Below, piece by piece: positions 1 to 7,605 of a DNA stretch of 64,000 bases. The first letter of the stretch is position 1. Each line of letters begins with the position of its first letter. Made by a program: the position numbers and the translations under genes. The notes under the pieces are model-generated. The model ran no database searches and had not been told where the DNA came from. It worked only from the letters and a program-made list of their open reading frames with translations. This DNA comes from Tenggerimyces flavus (lineage in GTDB: Bacteria; Actinomycetota; Actinomycetes; Propionibacteriales; Actinopolymorphaceae): contig NZ_JAFBCM010000001.1 in assembly GCF_016907715.1 (NCBI RefSeq), positions 2,604,001-2,668,000 of the forward strand, written 5' to 3'.

Positions 1-87
1 CCGTGCGCCCGCGCTGATCGGGGATGTCCGCCGCTGTCCATCCCGCCATGCCGCACAGTCTCGTGGCTCGGAGGCGTCCGGTCGATA

Positions 88-99
88 GAACGTATGTTC
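88..99. promoter_or_regulatory. LexA (SOS) box
   Basis: GAAC-GTAT-GTTC is a perfect palindromic match to the Gram-positive/actinobacterial LexA consensus GAAC-N4-GTTC. It lies about 12 bp upstream of a TACGGT -10 box (111-116) and 25 bp before the chosen alkB start, so bound LexA would cover the -35 region. This predicts DNA-damage induction of alkB. It also argues against the in-frame ATG at 94, which lies inside the operator. Confidence 0.75.
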
Positions 100-123
100 G
101 AAGATCGTGCTACGGTGGGCGGT

Positions 124-768
124 ATGTCGGTCCCGTTCCAGGAGTCGCTGCTCGACGATGACGCGGGCGGGGAGGGGCTCGGCGAGCTGGGTCCGTCGGT
201 GGCGCGGACGCGGTTGAGCCGGGGTGCGTGGGTGGACGTGCGGCCGGGGTGGCTGCGCGGGTCGGACGGGTTGTTCCGCCGGTTGGTCGACGACGTGCCG
301 TGGCGTGCGGAGCGGCGGCAGATGTACGAGCGCGTGGTGGACGTGCCGCGGCTGGTGTGCTTCTACGCCGAGGACCAGGTGCTGCCCGATCCGCTGCTCG
401 AGCAGGCGCGGGTGGCGTTGTCCGCGCACTATGCCGACGAGCTCGGGGAGGAGTTCCGTACGGCCGGGCTGTGCTTCTATCGCGACGGTCGCGACAGCGT
501 GGCGTGGCATGGGGACACGATCGGGCGGAGCCAGTACGAGGACACGATGGTCGCGATCCTCTCCCTCGGCGCCGCTCGCCCGCTGGTGCTGCGGCCGCGC
601 GGTGGGGCGGGGAACGAGTCGGTGCGGCATCGGTTCCCAGTGGGGCATGGCGATCTGGTCGTGATGGGTGGCTCGTGTCAGCGCACCTGGGAGCACGCGA
701 TCCCCAAGACGGCCAAGCCCGTCGGCCCGCGGATCAGCATCCAGTTCCGCACCATCGGGGTCCGCTAG
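124..768 (+). CDS. alkB: AlkB-like 2-oxoglutarate/Fe(II) dioxygenase
   Basis: A 214-residue oxidative DNA/RNA demethylase of the AlkB family, expected to remove alkyl groups from bases using Fe(II), O2 and 2-oxoglutarate. The iron ligands are visible as HGD (H129, D131) and H191 in a WEHAIPK context. The cosubstrate arginine motif is R203-x5-R209. The start at 124 is preferred over the in-frame ATG at 94 because it follows a TACGGT -10 box by 7 nt, as for a leaderless mRNA, and because the LexA box covers the earlier codon. The 3' end overlaps the convergent epimerase gene by 4 nt. Family assignment is firm; the lesion preferred is unknown. Confidence 0.85.
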   Translation: MSVPFQESLLDDDAGGEGLGELGPSVARTRLSRGAWVDVRPGWLRGSDGLFRRLVDDVPWRAERRQMYERVVDVPRLVCFYAEDQVLPDPLLEQARVALSAHYADELGEEFRTAGLCFYRDGRDSVAWHGDTIGRSQYEDTMVAILSLGAARPLVLRPRGGAGNESVRHRFPVGHGDLVVMGGSCQRTWEHAIPKTAKPVGPRISIQFRTIGVR

Positions 769-1742
769 CGCCGGCCGGCCAGGTCTGCTGACAGTTCGGC
801 GATCCCGTCGGCGAACGGCACCTCCGCCGACCAGCCCAGGTCGCGGGCGATCCGCTCCGACGACGCCGTGATGTGCCGTACGTCGCCAAGCCTGTACTCG
901 CCCGTCACCACCGGCTCGACCGGCGACATCGCCGCGGCCAGGTCGTGGATCGTACGCGGAGTTCCGCTCCCGACGTTGTACGCGCGCATCCCGTCAACCA
1001 ACGCTTGACACGCGCACACGTTCGCCGCCGCCACGTCGCGCACGTGCACGAAGTCCCTGCGCTGCTTGCCGTCCTCGAACACCCTTGGCGCCTCGCCCCG
1101 GTCCACCGCCGACGCGAAGAGCGCCGCCACCCCGGCGTACGGCGTGTTCCGCGGCAGCCCAGGCCCGTACACGTTGTGGTACCGCAGCGCGATCACGGAC
1201 CCGCCCGTCTCCCGCGCCCACGCCGACGCGTAGTGCTCCTGCGCGACCTTGCTCGCCGCGTACGCGTTCCGCGGGTCGAGCCGTGCGCCCTCGTCCACCA
1301 ACGCGGGCGCCAGCTCGCCACCGCAGCGGGGACACGTGGGCTCGAACAGACCGCGGTCCAGCTCGCCGGCGTGCCGCGGCGGTGGCGCGACCGGACCATG
1401 CAGGGCGCAGGCGTACGCGCCCTCTCCGTACACGACCATCGAGCTCGCCAACACCAACCGGCGCACGCCCACCGAGGCCATCGCTGCGAGCAGCGTCGCC
1501 GTACCCACGTCGTTGTGCGACGCATACGCAGGCTGGTCGGCGACGTTCACGCCCAGCCCGACCTTCGCCGCCTGGTGGCACACCACGTCGACCCCGCGCA
1601 AGGCAGCCTTGACAGCGTCGGCGTCGCGTATATCCAGACCGTCGACCCGGTCGAGCACGACGACCTCGTGGCCGCGGGACTCCAAGGCTTCGACGATGTG
1701 CCGGCCGATGAACCCACGTCCGCCCGTGACCAGGAATCGCAT
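765..1742 (-). CDS. NAD-dependent epimerase/dehydratase (extended SDR)
   Basis: A 325-residue extended short-chain dehydrogenase. GGRGFIG at residues 7-13 is the Rossmann dinucleotide motif, and Y161-x3-K165 (YAASK) is the catalytic pair. A C137-P-R-C140 element sits in an insertion just before the catalytic Tyr; this Cys-containing insertion is seen in SDRs annotated as dTDP-L-rhamnose 4-epimerase-like, so a nucleotide-sugar 4-epimerase role is likely but the substrate is not proven. The start was set at the Met opening MRFLVTGG rather than 20 codons upstream: a TAGCGT box lies 7 nt before it (1750-1755). It is divergent from a GT-C-like membrane protein. Confidence 0.82.
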   Translation of the reverse strand: MRFLVTGGRGFIGRHIVEALESRGHEVVVLDRVDGLDIRDADAVKAALRGVDVVCHQAAKVGLGVNVADQPAYASHNDVGTATLLAAMASVGVRRLVLASSMVVYGEGAYACALHGPVAPPPRHAGELDRGLFEPTCPRCGGELAPALVDEGARLDPRNAYAASKVAQEHYASAWARETGGSVIALRYHNVYGPGLPRNTPYAGVAALFASAVDRGEAPRVFEDGKQRRDFVHVRDVAAANVCACQALVDGMRAYNVGSGTPRTIHDLAAAMSPVEPVVTGEYRLGDVRHITASSERIARDLGWSAEVPFADGIAELSADLAGRR

Positions 1743-1749
1743 GTCCTGG

Positions 1750-1755
1750 ACGCTA
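1750..1755 (-). promoter_or_regulatory. -10 box, leaderless epimerase promoter
   Basis: On the minus strand TAGCGT lies 7 nt before the epimerase ATG. The identical hexamer at identical spacing precedes the GT2 operon (6715-6720), which suggests the two units share a promoter type. No convincing -35 was found. Confidence 0.45.
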
Positions 1756-1833
1756 TCCCGCGCTCGGCTCTTGCAGGCCGAGTCGAACGCCGGCGTCACC
1801 ACCTCGTAAGGGAATTCGTCCCGTTCTCCTTCC

Positions 1834-1839
1834 TAGGCT
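1834..1839 (+). promoter_or_regulatory. -10 box, leaderless promoter of membrane protein
   Basis: TAGGCT lies 7 nt before the GTG at 1847, matching the TAnnnT-N7-start layout seen at other genes in this window. Confidence 0.4.
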
Positions 1840-1846
1840 CAGCACC

Positions 1847-3127
1847 GTGGCGACCAACGACGGCACTCGCGCGGACACCATCGCGGCCATCGCCGCGGCA
1901 ATACTGATCGCGCTCTCCGCGACCGTCGGCGCGATCCTCAACGCCACCGGCCAGCCGGTGCACATCACCACGCCGCCGATCTTCGCCACCGTCTCGCCAC
2001 ACGTCTCGTGGAGTACGCCGGTCGCGCTCGCGATCGCCGCCGCGACGGTCTGGTACGGCCCAGCCGTGGCGCGCACGTTGCCATGGCGAAGGCTCCTGCT
2101 CGCCGGCTGGGCGACCTCGGTCGCCTGGATCCTCGCGCTCGCAATGGTCGACGGGTGGTCGAGGTTCGCGAACCTGTTCGCCAAGCCCAGCGAGTACCTG
2201 AGCGACGTCCCGAACGCGCCACCGTGGAACGACTTCCTGCCCACGTTCGCGGGCAGGATCGTCGACGGCCAGCCCGACTCGTGGGCCATCCACGTCGCCG
2301 GACATCCGCCGGGCGCGTTCGCGTTCTTCGTCTTCCTGGACCGGATCGGCCTGCACGGTCCGGCCGCCGCCGCGATCGTCGTCGTCCTGCTCGGCGCCAC
2401 CGGCTGCGTTGCCGTCGCCATCGCGATCAGAGCGCTGGACAGCGAGGCGATGGCCCGGCGCGCGATGCCGTTCCTCGTGCTCGCGCCCACGGCGATCTGG
2501 ATGGGCGTCTCCGCCGATGCGATGTTCCTTGCCGTGACGGCGTGGGGCGTCGCGCTGCTCTGCCTACGCTCGACCTTCGCCGCGATCGCGGGCGGGCTAC
2601 TCCTCGGTGCGAGCCTCTACCTGTCCTACGGCTTCGTTCTCCTAGCCATCCCGGCCCTGGCCGTGCTCGTCGCCCGCCGGAGCCTCCGGGCCGCGCTCCT
2701 CGCCAGCGCCGGTGCGGCCGCTGTCGTTCTCGCCGTGACCGTCGGCGGGTTCGCCTGGTGGGAGGGGTACGAACAGCTCGTCATCCGCTACAACCAGGGC
2801 GTCGGCGGACTCCGGCCGGACGGCTACTGGATCTGGGCCAACTTCGGCGCGCTCGCGCTGGCCACCGGACCGGCCGTCGCCGCCGGTCTTCGCCGCACCC
2901 GCGTCCGGCGCGGCATCGTCGTCCCCGTTCTCGCCGCGCTGGCCTGCGTCGTCGTGGCGAGCCTGTCCGGGATGAGCAAGTCCGAGGTCGAACGGATCTG
3001 GCTGCCGTTCGCGGCCTGGCTGCTCGCCAGCTGCGCGCTGCTCCCCGCCGCCAAGCACCGCCGGTGGCTCGCCGTCCAGGCCGGTGCCGCCCTTCTCCTT
3101 CAGCACCTGCTGATCACGCAGTGGTGA
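1847..3127 (+). CDS. polytopic membrane protein, GT-C glycosyltransferase-like
   Basis: A 426-residue integral membrane protein with about ten hydrophobic segments. Between an early loop and the third or fourth helix is a conserved-looking stretch with GHPPG (around residues 155-160), a pattern common in actinobacterial GT-C-fold membrane proteins that transfer sugars from lipid-linked donors. No specific acceptor can be inferred. The start is GTG. It sits between the epimerase and the operon holding a GT2 enzyme, so a role in building or flipping a lipid-linked glycan fits the context. Its 3' end is overlapped on the other strand by the C-terminal extension of the gene ending at 2642. Confidence 0.6.
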   Translation: MATNDGTRADTIAAIAAAILIALSATVGAILNATGQPVHITTPPIFATVSPHVSWSTPVALAIAAATVWYGPAVARTLPWRRLLLAGWATSVAWILALAMVDGWSRFANLFAKPSEYLSDVPNAPPWNDFLPTFAGRIVDGQPDSWAIHVAGHPPGAFAFFVFLDRIGLHGPAAAAIVVVLLGATGCVAVAIAIRALDSEAMARRAMPFLVLAPTAIWMGVSADAMFLAVTAWGVALLCLRSTFAAIAGGLLLGASLYLSYGFVLLAIPALAVLVARRSLRAALLASAGAAAVVLAVTVGGFAWWEGYEQLVIRYNQGVGGLRPDGYWIWANFGALALATGPAVAAGLRRTRVRRGIVVPVLAALACVVVASLSGMSKSEVERIWLPFAAWLLASCALLPAAKHRRWLAVQAGAALLLQHLLITQW

Positions 3128-3544
3128 GCGTAGGCGGACCGCCAGCAGCACCGCGGATCCGCCGAAGAGCGCACCCGTGATCAGCAACCAGTGCAGGAGA
3201 ATCGGCTGCGGCTCCCGGCCGAGCGTGCTCGACAGGGCGCCCGGCAGCCCGAGGATGCTCGGGAAGAACACCACGAACAGCAACGCGGACAGGACGAACG
3301 GCACTCGCACGTGGTTGAGCCAGCTCCGCGACGGCGCGACCTTGGCCACCGAGAGGTTGGCGAGCGAGTAGATCGGCAACAGCACCAGGTCGTGCAGCAC
3401 GACACCACCGGCGAACCACAACGCGACGCCGATCGGATCCGCGGGAACGAGCTGCAGCGCCGCGTACCCCGCCACCGCGAACGCCGCCAGCAGGCCGAGC
3501 AGCTGCACCGGGCTGGCGCCGTACCACTGCCACAGCTTCCTCAT
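2642..3544 (-). CDS. small multi-pass membrane protein with antisense-overlapping tail
   Basis: Starts MRKLWQWYG and has four hydrophobic segments in its first ~135 residues (about 12-34, 38-58, 85-105, 125-145); this is probably the functional protein. Beyond them the frame stays open for another ~165 low-complexity charged residues, giving 300 in all. That tail is exactly codon-on-codon antisense to the gene at 1847-3127. The stop at 2642 is the complement of a CTA Leu codon there, so the extension looks like chance read-through caused by the absence of TTA/CTA/TCA codons. The start overlaps the stop of the molybdopterin oxidoreductase gene by 4 nt (ATGA), so the two are coupled and may be partners. 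Confidence 0.6.
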   Translation of the reverse strand: MRKLWQWYGASPVQLLGLLAAFAVAGYAALQLVPADPIGVALWFAGGVVLHDLVLLPIYSLANLSVAKVAPSRSWLNHVRVPFVLSALLFVVFFPSILGLPGALSSTLGREPQPILLHWLLITGALFGGSAVLLAVRLRSPLRDQQVLKEKGGTGLDGEPPAVLGGGEQRAAGEQPGRERQPDPFDLGLAHPGQARHDDAGQRGENGDDDAAPDAGAAKTGGDGRSGGQRERAEVGPDPVAVRPESADALVVADDELFVPLPPGEPADGHGENDSGRTGAGEERGPEAPAGDEHGQGRDG

Positions 3545-4851
3545 CGTGCCCTCTCGAACGTCATCCGGGTCACCCACTTCGTGTTGTGCACACCGGGGTT
3601 GTTCGGCACGATGATCCGCGCCGGGAACCCGTGGTCCATGGAGATGTCGGCACCGTTCACGCGAAGGACGAGCAGCGAACGTTCGTCGAGGAGCTGGTTG
3701 CGGGCGAGCCGGACGGACCGGAACGCACCGCGTGCCTGCAGCGACTCGACCAGCACGGTGCCCGCCGTGTCGAGTGCCCCGGTCAGCTCGGCGAGGTCGC
3801 GCAGGCGTACGCCCGTCCAGTTCTGCGTCGTCGACCAACCCTCGACGCAGGCCAGCGGCAGCCGCTCGGTGTGCTGCGGCATCGCCAGCAGGTCATCCCG
3901 CGACAGCTCGACCGCGCGTACGCCGTTCAGCGTCAGCCGCCACGAAGGGCCGGCCATCGCCGCGGTGACGCCACGGGAGGCAGCGGTCTTGTTGACCTGG
4001 AAGTCGTTCGTCGTGCGCCCTTCGGTGCCACCACGGGGGACGAGCAGCGCGAGCCGGCGGAACGGGCCACCCAGCGTCTGGCCGGCGGAGACCAACAGGA
4101 GCAGGAACGAGCTGCCGGCGATCAGCGCGAGGACACCGCGTCGCGACATCGTTGCCGGCGCCGGGTTCGGCGTGGCGAGGCCCTGCTGGTCGGCGGGCTC
4201 CGCGCGGGTGTCGTCGACGTTCGTACGCAGGACGTCCCGCAGCCGCGTGCCGCGGAGTGCCCGCATCATCCGGCCGAATCGGACGACCACGTGAACGGTC
4301 AAGCCGGCAAGGAAGATCCACGCGCCGTAGAAGTGGGCCGTGTAGAAGCCGGCGGGAAACTCGTACCAGTACTGCACGTTGATGATGCCGGTCGCGAACT
4401 CGAAGATCCCGCCGCCCACCACGAGCAGCAGGCTGCCGCGTTCGACCGCCTGAGCGGGCGAGTCCACGGGCGGCCAGGCGAACAGCTTCGGGATCACCGA
4501 CCAGAGCTTCGCGACCAGCACCGGCACGAGCGCGATGCCGACGAGCACGTGCAAGCCCTGGGTGAGCTGGTAGAGCCAGGCCGGTCGGGTGGGCCAGGTG
4601 AACAGGTAGAAGCCGAGAATCCCCTTGCCTGGTGTGAGGTCGTTGTACGGACCGCCGAGGCGTGGGTTGTACGCGGCGTACGAGAGCAGCCCGGTCAGGA
4701 ACACGATCGCAAGCCCGACGAGCAGGATCATGCCGAGGATCGAGGTCAGCCACGGGCCGCGCAACGGACTGCGCCAGAACGACGGCTGGAACGGTCCGGG
4801 CGGCTGGCGCAGGAGCTCGGCGACCTTGGGCGGGAGGGGAGGCGTACGCAT
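3541..4851 (-). CDS. cytochrome b561-like membrane domain fused to sulfite-oxidase-type molybdopterin domain
   Basis: A 436-residue fusion. Residues 35-191 hold four transmembrane segments with candidate haem histidines (H101, H173, H187), resembling di-haem cytochrome b. At residues 236-260 an SRRGVL twin-arginine motif precedes a fifth hydrophobic segment. The C-terminal part (about 290-436) is a sulfite oxidase/YedY-type molybdopterin domain with Cys335 (ACVEGWS) as probable Mo ligand and a conserved GVHNTKW end. Four helices place the RR motif in the cytoplasm, so the catalytic domain would be exported by Tat after Sec insertion of the helices. The ATG shares its A with the preceding methyltransferase stop (TGATG). 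The substrate is unknown. Confidence 0.8.
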   Translation of the reverse strand: MRTPPLPPKVAELLRQPPGPFQPSFWRSPLRGPWLTSILGMILLVGLAIVFLTGLLSYAAYNPRLGGPYNDLTPGKGILGFYLFTWPTRPAWLYQLTQGLHVLVGIALVPVLVAKLWSVIPKLFAWPPVDSPAQAVERGSLLLVVGGGIFEFATGIINVQYWYEFPAGFYTAHFYGAWIFLAGLTVHVVVRFGRMMRALRGTRLRDVLRTNVDDTRAEPADQQGLATPNPAPATMSRRGVLALIAGSSFLLLLVSAGQTLGGPFRRLALLVPRGGTEGRTTNDFQVNKTAASRGVTAAMAGPSWRLTLNGVRAVELSRDDLLAMPQHTERLPLACVEGWSTTQNWTGVRLRDLAELTGALDTAGTVLVESLQARGAFRSVRLARNQLLDERSLLVLRVNGADISMDHGFPARIIVPNNPGVHNTKWVTRMTFERAR

Positions 4852-5423
4852 CAGGACACCTCCGCGGGGCGTTGCAGGACGCACAGCGCTCGGTCGCTCG
4901 GTGGCCACGTCTCGAGTACGCGCAGCCCGGCCTGCTGGGCCGCGCGGTCGAGGGCGTTGTGGCCGATCACCGCCCAGGCGAACGGCGCACTGACGCGGCC
5001 GCGGCCGTCGGAGATCCGTGCGGTGGTGAGGTCCGCGCGGTCGGGCGAGGTGTCGTGCTCGACGTACGCGACGCCACCGGGCGCGAGCAGTTCGCGCACA
5101 CGTTTGAGCAGGGCGATCGGGGAGCCGCCGATGCCGATGCAGCCGTCGAGCAGGATCGCGTGCTGCCAGCGCCCTTCACCCGGAACGTGCTTGAACACCG
5201 AGCGCACGAGCGCGAGGCCGCCCGCGTTCAGCACGTGCTGGACGGCCTCGGGCGCGACGTCGATGCCGAGCGCGGGAACGCCGCGGCGCGCCAATGCGAC
5301 CACCATCCGACCCGGCCCGCATCCCACGTCCAGAGCGGGTCCGAGACAGCGATCAAGGACGCGGGTATCCGTGTCGTCGGGAGCGCGGGCCCAGCGTGCG
5401 AGGTCGAGCGTGAGCTCGTTCAT
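4851..5423 (-). CDS. class I SAM-dependent methyltransferase
   Basis: 190 residues. The SAM-binding motif I reads LDVGCGPGR near residue 30, followed by a GIDVAPEAV acidic loop and an APGGVAYVEHD post-motif, typical of Rossmann methyltransferases. The start overlaps the upstream stop by 4 nt (ATGA) and its own stop overlaps the downstream ATG by 1 nt, so it is translationally coupled on both sides. Its position between a sugar-transferase-like enzyme and a membrane oxidoreductase suggests a small-molecule or lipid-linked glycan substrate rather than nucleic acid. The acceptor cannot be told from sequence. Confidence 0.8.
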   Translation of the reverse strand: MNELTLDLARWARAPDDTDTRVLDRCLGPALDVGCGPGRMVVALARRGVPALGIDVAPEAVQHVLNAGGLALVRSVFKHVPGEGRWQHAILLDGCIGIGGSPIALLKRVRELLAPGGVAYVEHDTSPDRADLTTARISDGRGRVSAPFAWAVIGHNALDRAAQQAGLRVLETWPPSDRALCVLQRPAEVS

Positions 5424-6049
5424 CGGGCTGCCGCCGCCGTGAGGGCGGAGACCGCGCGGGCGAGTCTCGTCTTCGGCGCCGCCGCGGCGACCGCGAGCGC
5501 GTCCGGCCAGGTGTCGACGTCGCGCAGCGTCGGCAGCAGGCCGACCTCGAGACCGGCCTGCTCCAAGCGCTCGAGCTGGGCGGCGCCGGTGTGCGGCACG
5601 GACATCGGTACGCCGCGGACAAGCTCGGGATCCGGCCGGGCGAGCCCGAGTGCCCAGAACCCGCCGTCCTCCGCGAGTCCCAGCCAGGCTGGACGAGTGG
5701 AGAAGTCGCAAGACAGTAGGAGCTCTGAGGTGAGCTGCGGGGTGTCCATGCCGACCAGCACCATCGGCCCGGCGACCTCGGCCAGGACACCGGCGATCCG
5801 TACGTCGAGCGTTCCGGACACCTGCGGGGCGACGTCGAAGCAGTCCGGAAGCCAGGCGCCCGGCCTGCCGGCAAGCGCGAGTACGCGCTGGTGAGCGGGC
5901 GTCGAGGCAACGACCTGCAACGTGTCGGCCAACGCGGCTTCGGCAATCTCGGCGGCCTCATCCGGCGAGCAGGGCGGCGTCAAACGCGTCTTGACGTGGC
6001 CAGGTACGGGTTCCTTGGCGATCACCACGAGCGTGAGGTCAGGTCGCAT
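5420..6049 (-). CDS. TIGR04282-type glycosyltransferase/nucleotidyltransferase-like protein (DUF2064)
   Basis: 209 residues with a GT-A/nucleotidyltransferase fold. Diagnostic motifs are AKEPVPGHVKTRL near the N-terminus, GMDTPQLT and LAEDGGFWALGL. The family is often annotated as arsenosugar-biosynthesis glycosyltransferase, but most actinobacterial members sit in clusters like this one and have no demonstrated activity. The ATG at 6049 overlaps the GT2 gene by 11 nt, and the stop overlaps the methyltransferase start by 4 nt. The longer upstream frame was rejected because it only reads antisense or out of frame through the GT2 gene. Confidence 0.8.
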   Translation of the reverse strand: MRPDLTLVVIAKEPVPGHVKTRLTPPCSPDEAAEIAEAALADTLQVVASTPAHQRVLALAGRPGAWLPDCFDVAPQVSGTLDVRIAGVLAEVAGPMVLVGMDTPQLTSELLLSCDFSTRPAWLGLAEDGGFWALGLARPDPELVRGVPMSVPHTGAAQLERLEQAGLEVGLLPTLRDVDTWPDALAVAAAAPKTRLARAVSALTAAAAR

Positions 6050-6707
6050 CGCCGGCTCCCGCGAGGACTCGGCGCATGTCGTGGATCGTCCGCAGCGTGC
6101 CGCGGATCGTTCCGGTGACCTTCGACTTTCCCGTACGTGGCAGATAGCTGACGTCGGTCTCCTCGATCCGCCAACCCTGCTGGGCGGCACGGATCACCAT
6201 TTCGAGTGGGAAGCCGAACCGGCGATCGCGCAAGCCCAACGTCAGCAGGGAATCGCGGCGGGCGGCACGCATCGGCCCGAGGTCGGTGAGCCGTAGGTGG
6301 AGGCGCCGGCGCAGGCTCGCGGCGAGGACGGCGTTGCCGAGCCGCGCGTGCGGCGGCCAGGCATGCCACGTCGTCGTTCGTCGCCGGCCGAGCAGCAGGT
6401 CGACCCGGCCGGCCGCGATCGGTTCGCAGACGTGCGGAAGCTCTTGTGGGTCGAGAGATCCGTCCGCGTCGCAGAACGCGACGACCGGCGCCTCAGCGGC
6501 GGCGAGTCCGGCCAGGCACGCCGCGCCGAAGCCGCGCTGCGGTTCGCTCACCACCACCGCGCCGTGGGCCGCGGCGACGCGAGCGGTGGCGTCGGTCGAG
6601 CCGTTGTCCACGACGATCGCGCGATAGCCGTTCGGCATTCGGCCAAGCACCCAAGGCAGTGCGGCTTCTTCGTTCAGGCTCGGAAGTACGACATCGACGT
6701 CGGTCAC
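6039..6707 (-). CDS. family 2 glycosyltransferase, polyprenyl-phosphate mannosyltransferase-like
   Basis: 222 residues of GT2 fold. VVDNGSTD binds the nucleotide and FCDADGSL contains the DxD-like metal site; the layout resembles dolichol/polyprenyl-phosphate sugar synthases without the C-terminal membrane part. It is the first gene of the five-gene leftward operon. The GTG start lies 7 nt after a TAGCGT box (6715-6720). A lipid-phosphate sugar product would be a natural donor for the GT-C-like membrane protein nearby, which is inference from context. Confidence 0.82.
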   Translation of the reverse strand: MTDVDVVLPSLNEEAALPWVLGRMPNGYRAIVVDNGSTDATARVAAAHGAVVVSEPQRGFGAACLAGLAAAEAPVVAFCDADGSLDPQELPHVCEPIAAGRVDLLLGRRRTTTWHAWPPHARLGNAVLAASLRRRLHLRLTDLGPMRAARRDSLLTLGLRDRRFGFPLEMVIRAAQQGWRIEETDVSYLPRTGKSKVTGTIRGTLRTIHDMRRVLAGAGDAT

Positions 6708-6714
6708 GACTCCG

Positions 6715-6720
6715 ACGCTA
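6715..6720 (-). promoter_or_regulatory. -10 box, leaderless promoter of the GT2 operon
   Basis: TAGCGT on the minus strand, 7 nt before the GTG start at 6707. It is identical in sequence and spacing to the box before the epimerase gene. Confidence 0.45.
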
Positions 6721-6756
6721 GGGACGCGGACCGTACGTCCGGAAGGTTTCGGGGCC

Positions 6757-7605
6757 TTACGGATCCGTGACGCCGAGGAACGTGTGCAGGTGCCGCGCCC
6801 ATTCCTTAGGGTGCTCGAACTGGGCCATGTGCCCGGCCTGGTCGACGATCGCGAGCGTGCTCCCGGGAACGGCCGCGTGCAGCCTGCGCGCGTGTTCGAC
6901 GGGGAAGCCCAGGTCCTGCTCGCCGTGCAGGATGAGGACCGGCCGGCCGAAGTCGCGCAGCACCTGCTCGGCGTCGGGCGGTCCGAACGGCGGCAGCAGG
7001 CCGGCGGCGAGCGCCTTGCCCCACTCGCCGGACCAGTGCACGGTGTCGAGTAGCCGTTGGTACGCCGGCATCAGGTCGAGGTTCCAGATCGACGTCGGTG
7101 CGGCGTCGCGCGCCGCGCGTTCGTACGTCTCGTCGCCGGCGAACGCGTCGTCGTCCTGCTGCATCGCCAGCCTGCGTTGGTACTCCGGCCACGCGTCCCG
7201 CGTCTCGGTGGAGTACGTCGGGAAGCCGATCGTCGACGCCAGCACGAGCCGGCGGACGAGCTCCGGGTGGCGCTCGACCAAGAGCTGCGCGATCCTGCCC
7301 CCGGTGGAGAAGCCGACGAGATCCACCTGCGGCACGTCGAGGTGCGCGATCAGCCCGCGAACATCCTTCACGACCGGGTCCGGGTGGTACGCCGTCAGCG
7401 GCAGGTCGCGGGTGCTGCGACCGCAACCGCGCCAGTCGAACGCCACCACGTGGTGATCGCGAGCGAGCGGTTCCAGGCCGGGCAGCAGGTACGCGTGATC
7501 CCAGTCCGGCCCGCCGTGGATGACGACGACGGGCGGGTCGGGGTTGTCGCGACCGAGCTGCCGAACGAACAACCGCACCTCACCGAGGTCGACGTACTCG
7601 CTCAT
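6757..7605 (-). CDS. alpha/beta hydrolase, prolyl-aminopeptidase-like
   Basis: 282 residues. The HGGPDW oxyanion loop, nucleophile Ser100 in GFSTGG, a late acid in GEQDLGFP and a catalytic His in QAGHMAQFE give the complete triad of an alpha/beta hydrolase. HGGP is typical of proline iminopeptidases and their relatives, but the acyl or peptide substrate is not predictable. The ATG at 7605 overlaps the preceding NUDIX stop by 4 nt (ATGA), so the two are expressed together; longer upstream frames run through the NUDIX gene. Confidence 0.82.
   Translation of the reverse strand: MSEYVDLGEVRLFVRQLGRDNPDPPVVVIHGGPDWDHAYLLPGLEPLARDHHVVAFDWRGCGRSTRDLPLTAYHPDPVVKDVRGLIAHLDVPQVDLVGFSTGGRIAQLLVERHPELVRRLVLASTIGFPTYSTETRDAWPEYQRRLAMQQDDDAFAGDETYERAARDAAPTSIWNLDLMPAYQRLLDTVHWSGEWGKALAAGLLPPFGPPDAEQVLRDFGRPVLILHGEQDLGFPVEHARRLHAAVPGSTLAIVDQAGHMAQFEHPKEWARHLHTFLGVTDP

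Noticed and set aside
873-1907. Long plus-strand frame opposite the epimerase
   Set aside because: Arg/His-rich composition and exact antisense position to a well-supported SDR gene; no start signal of its own.
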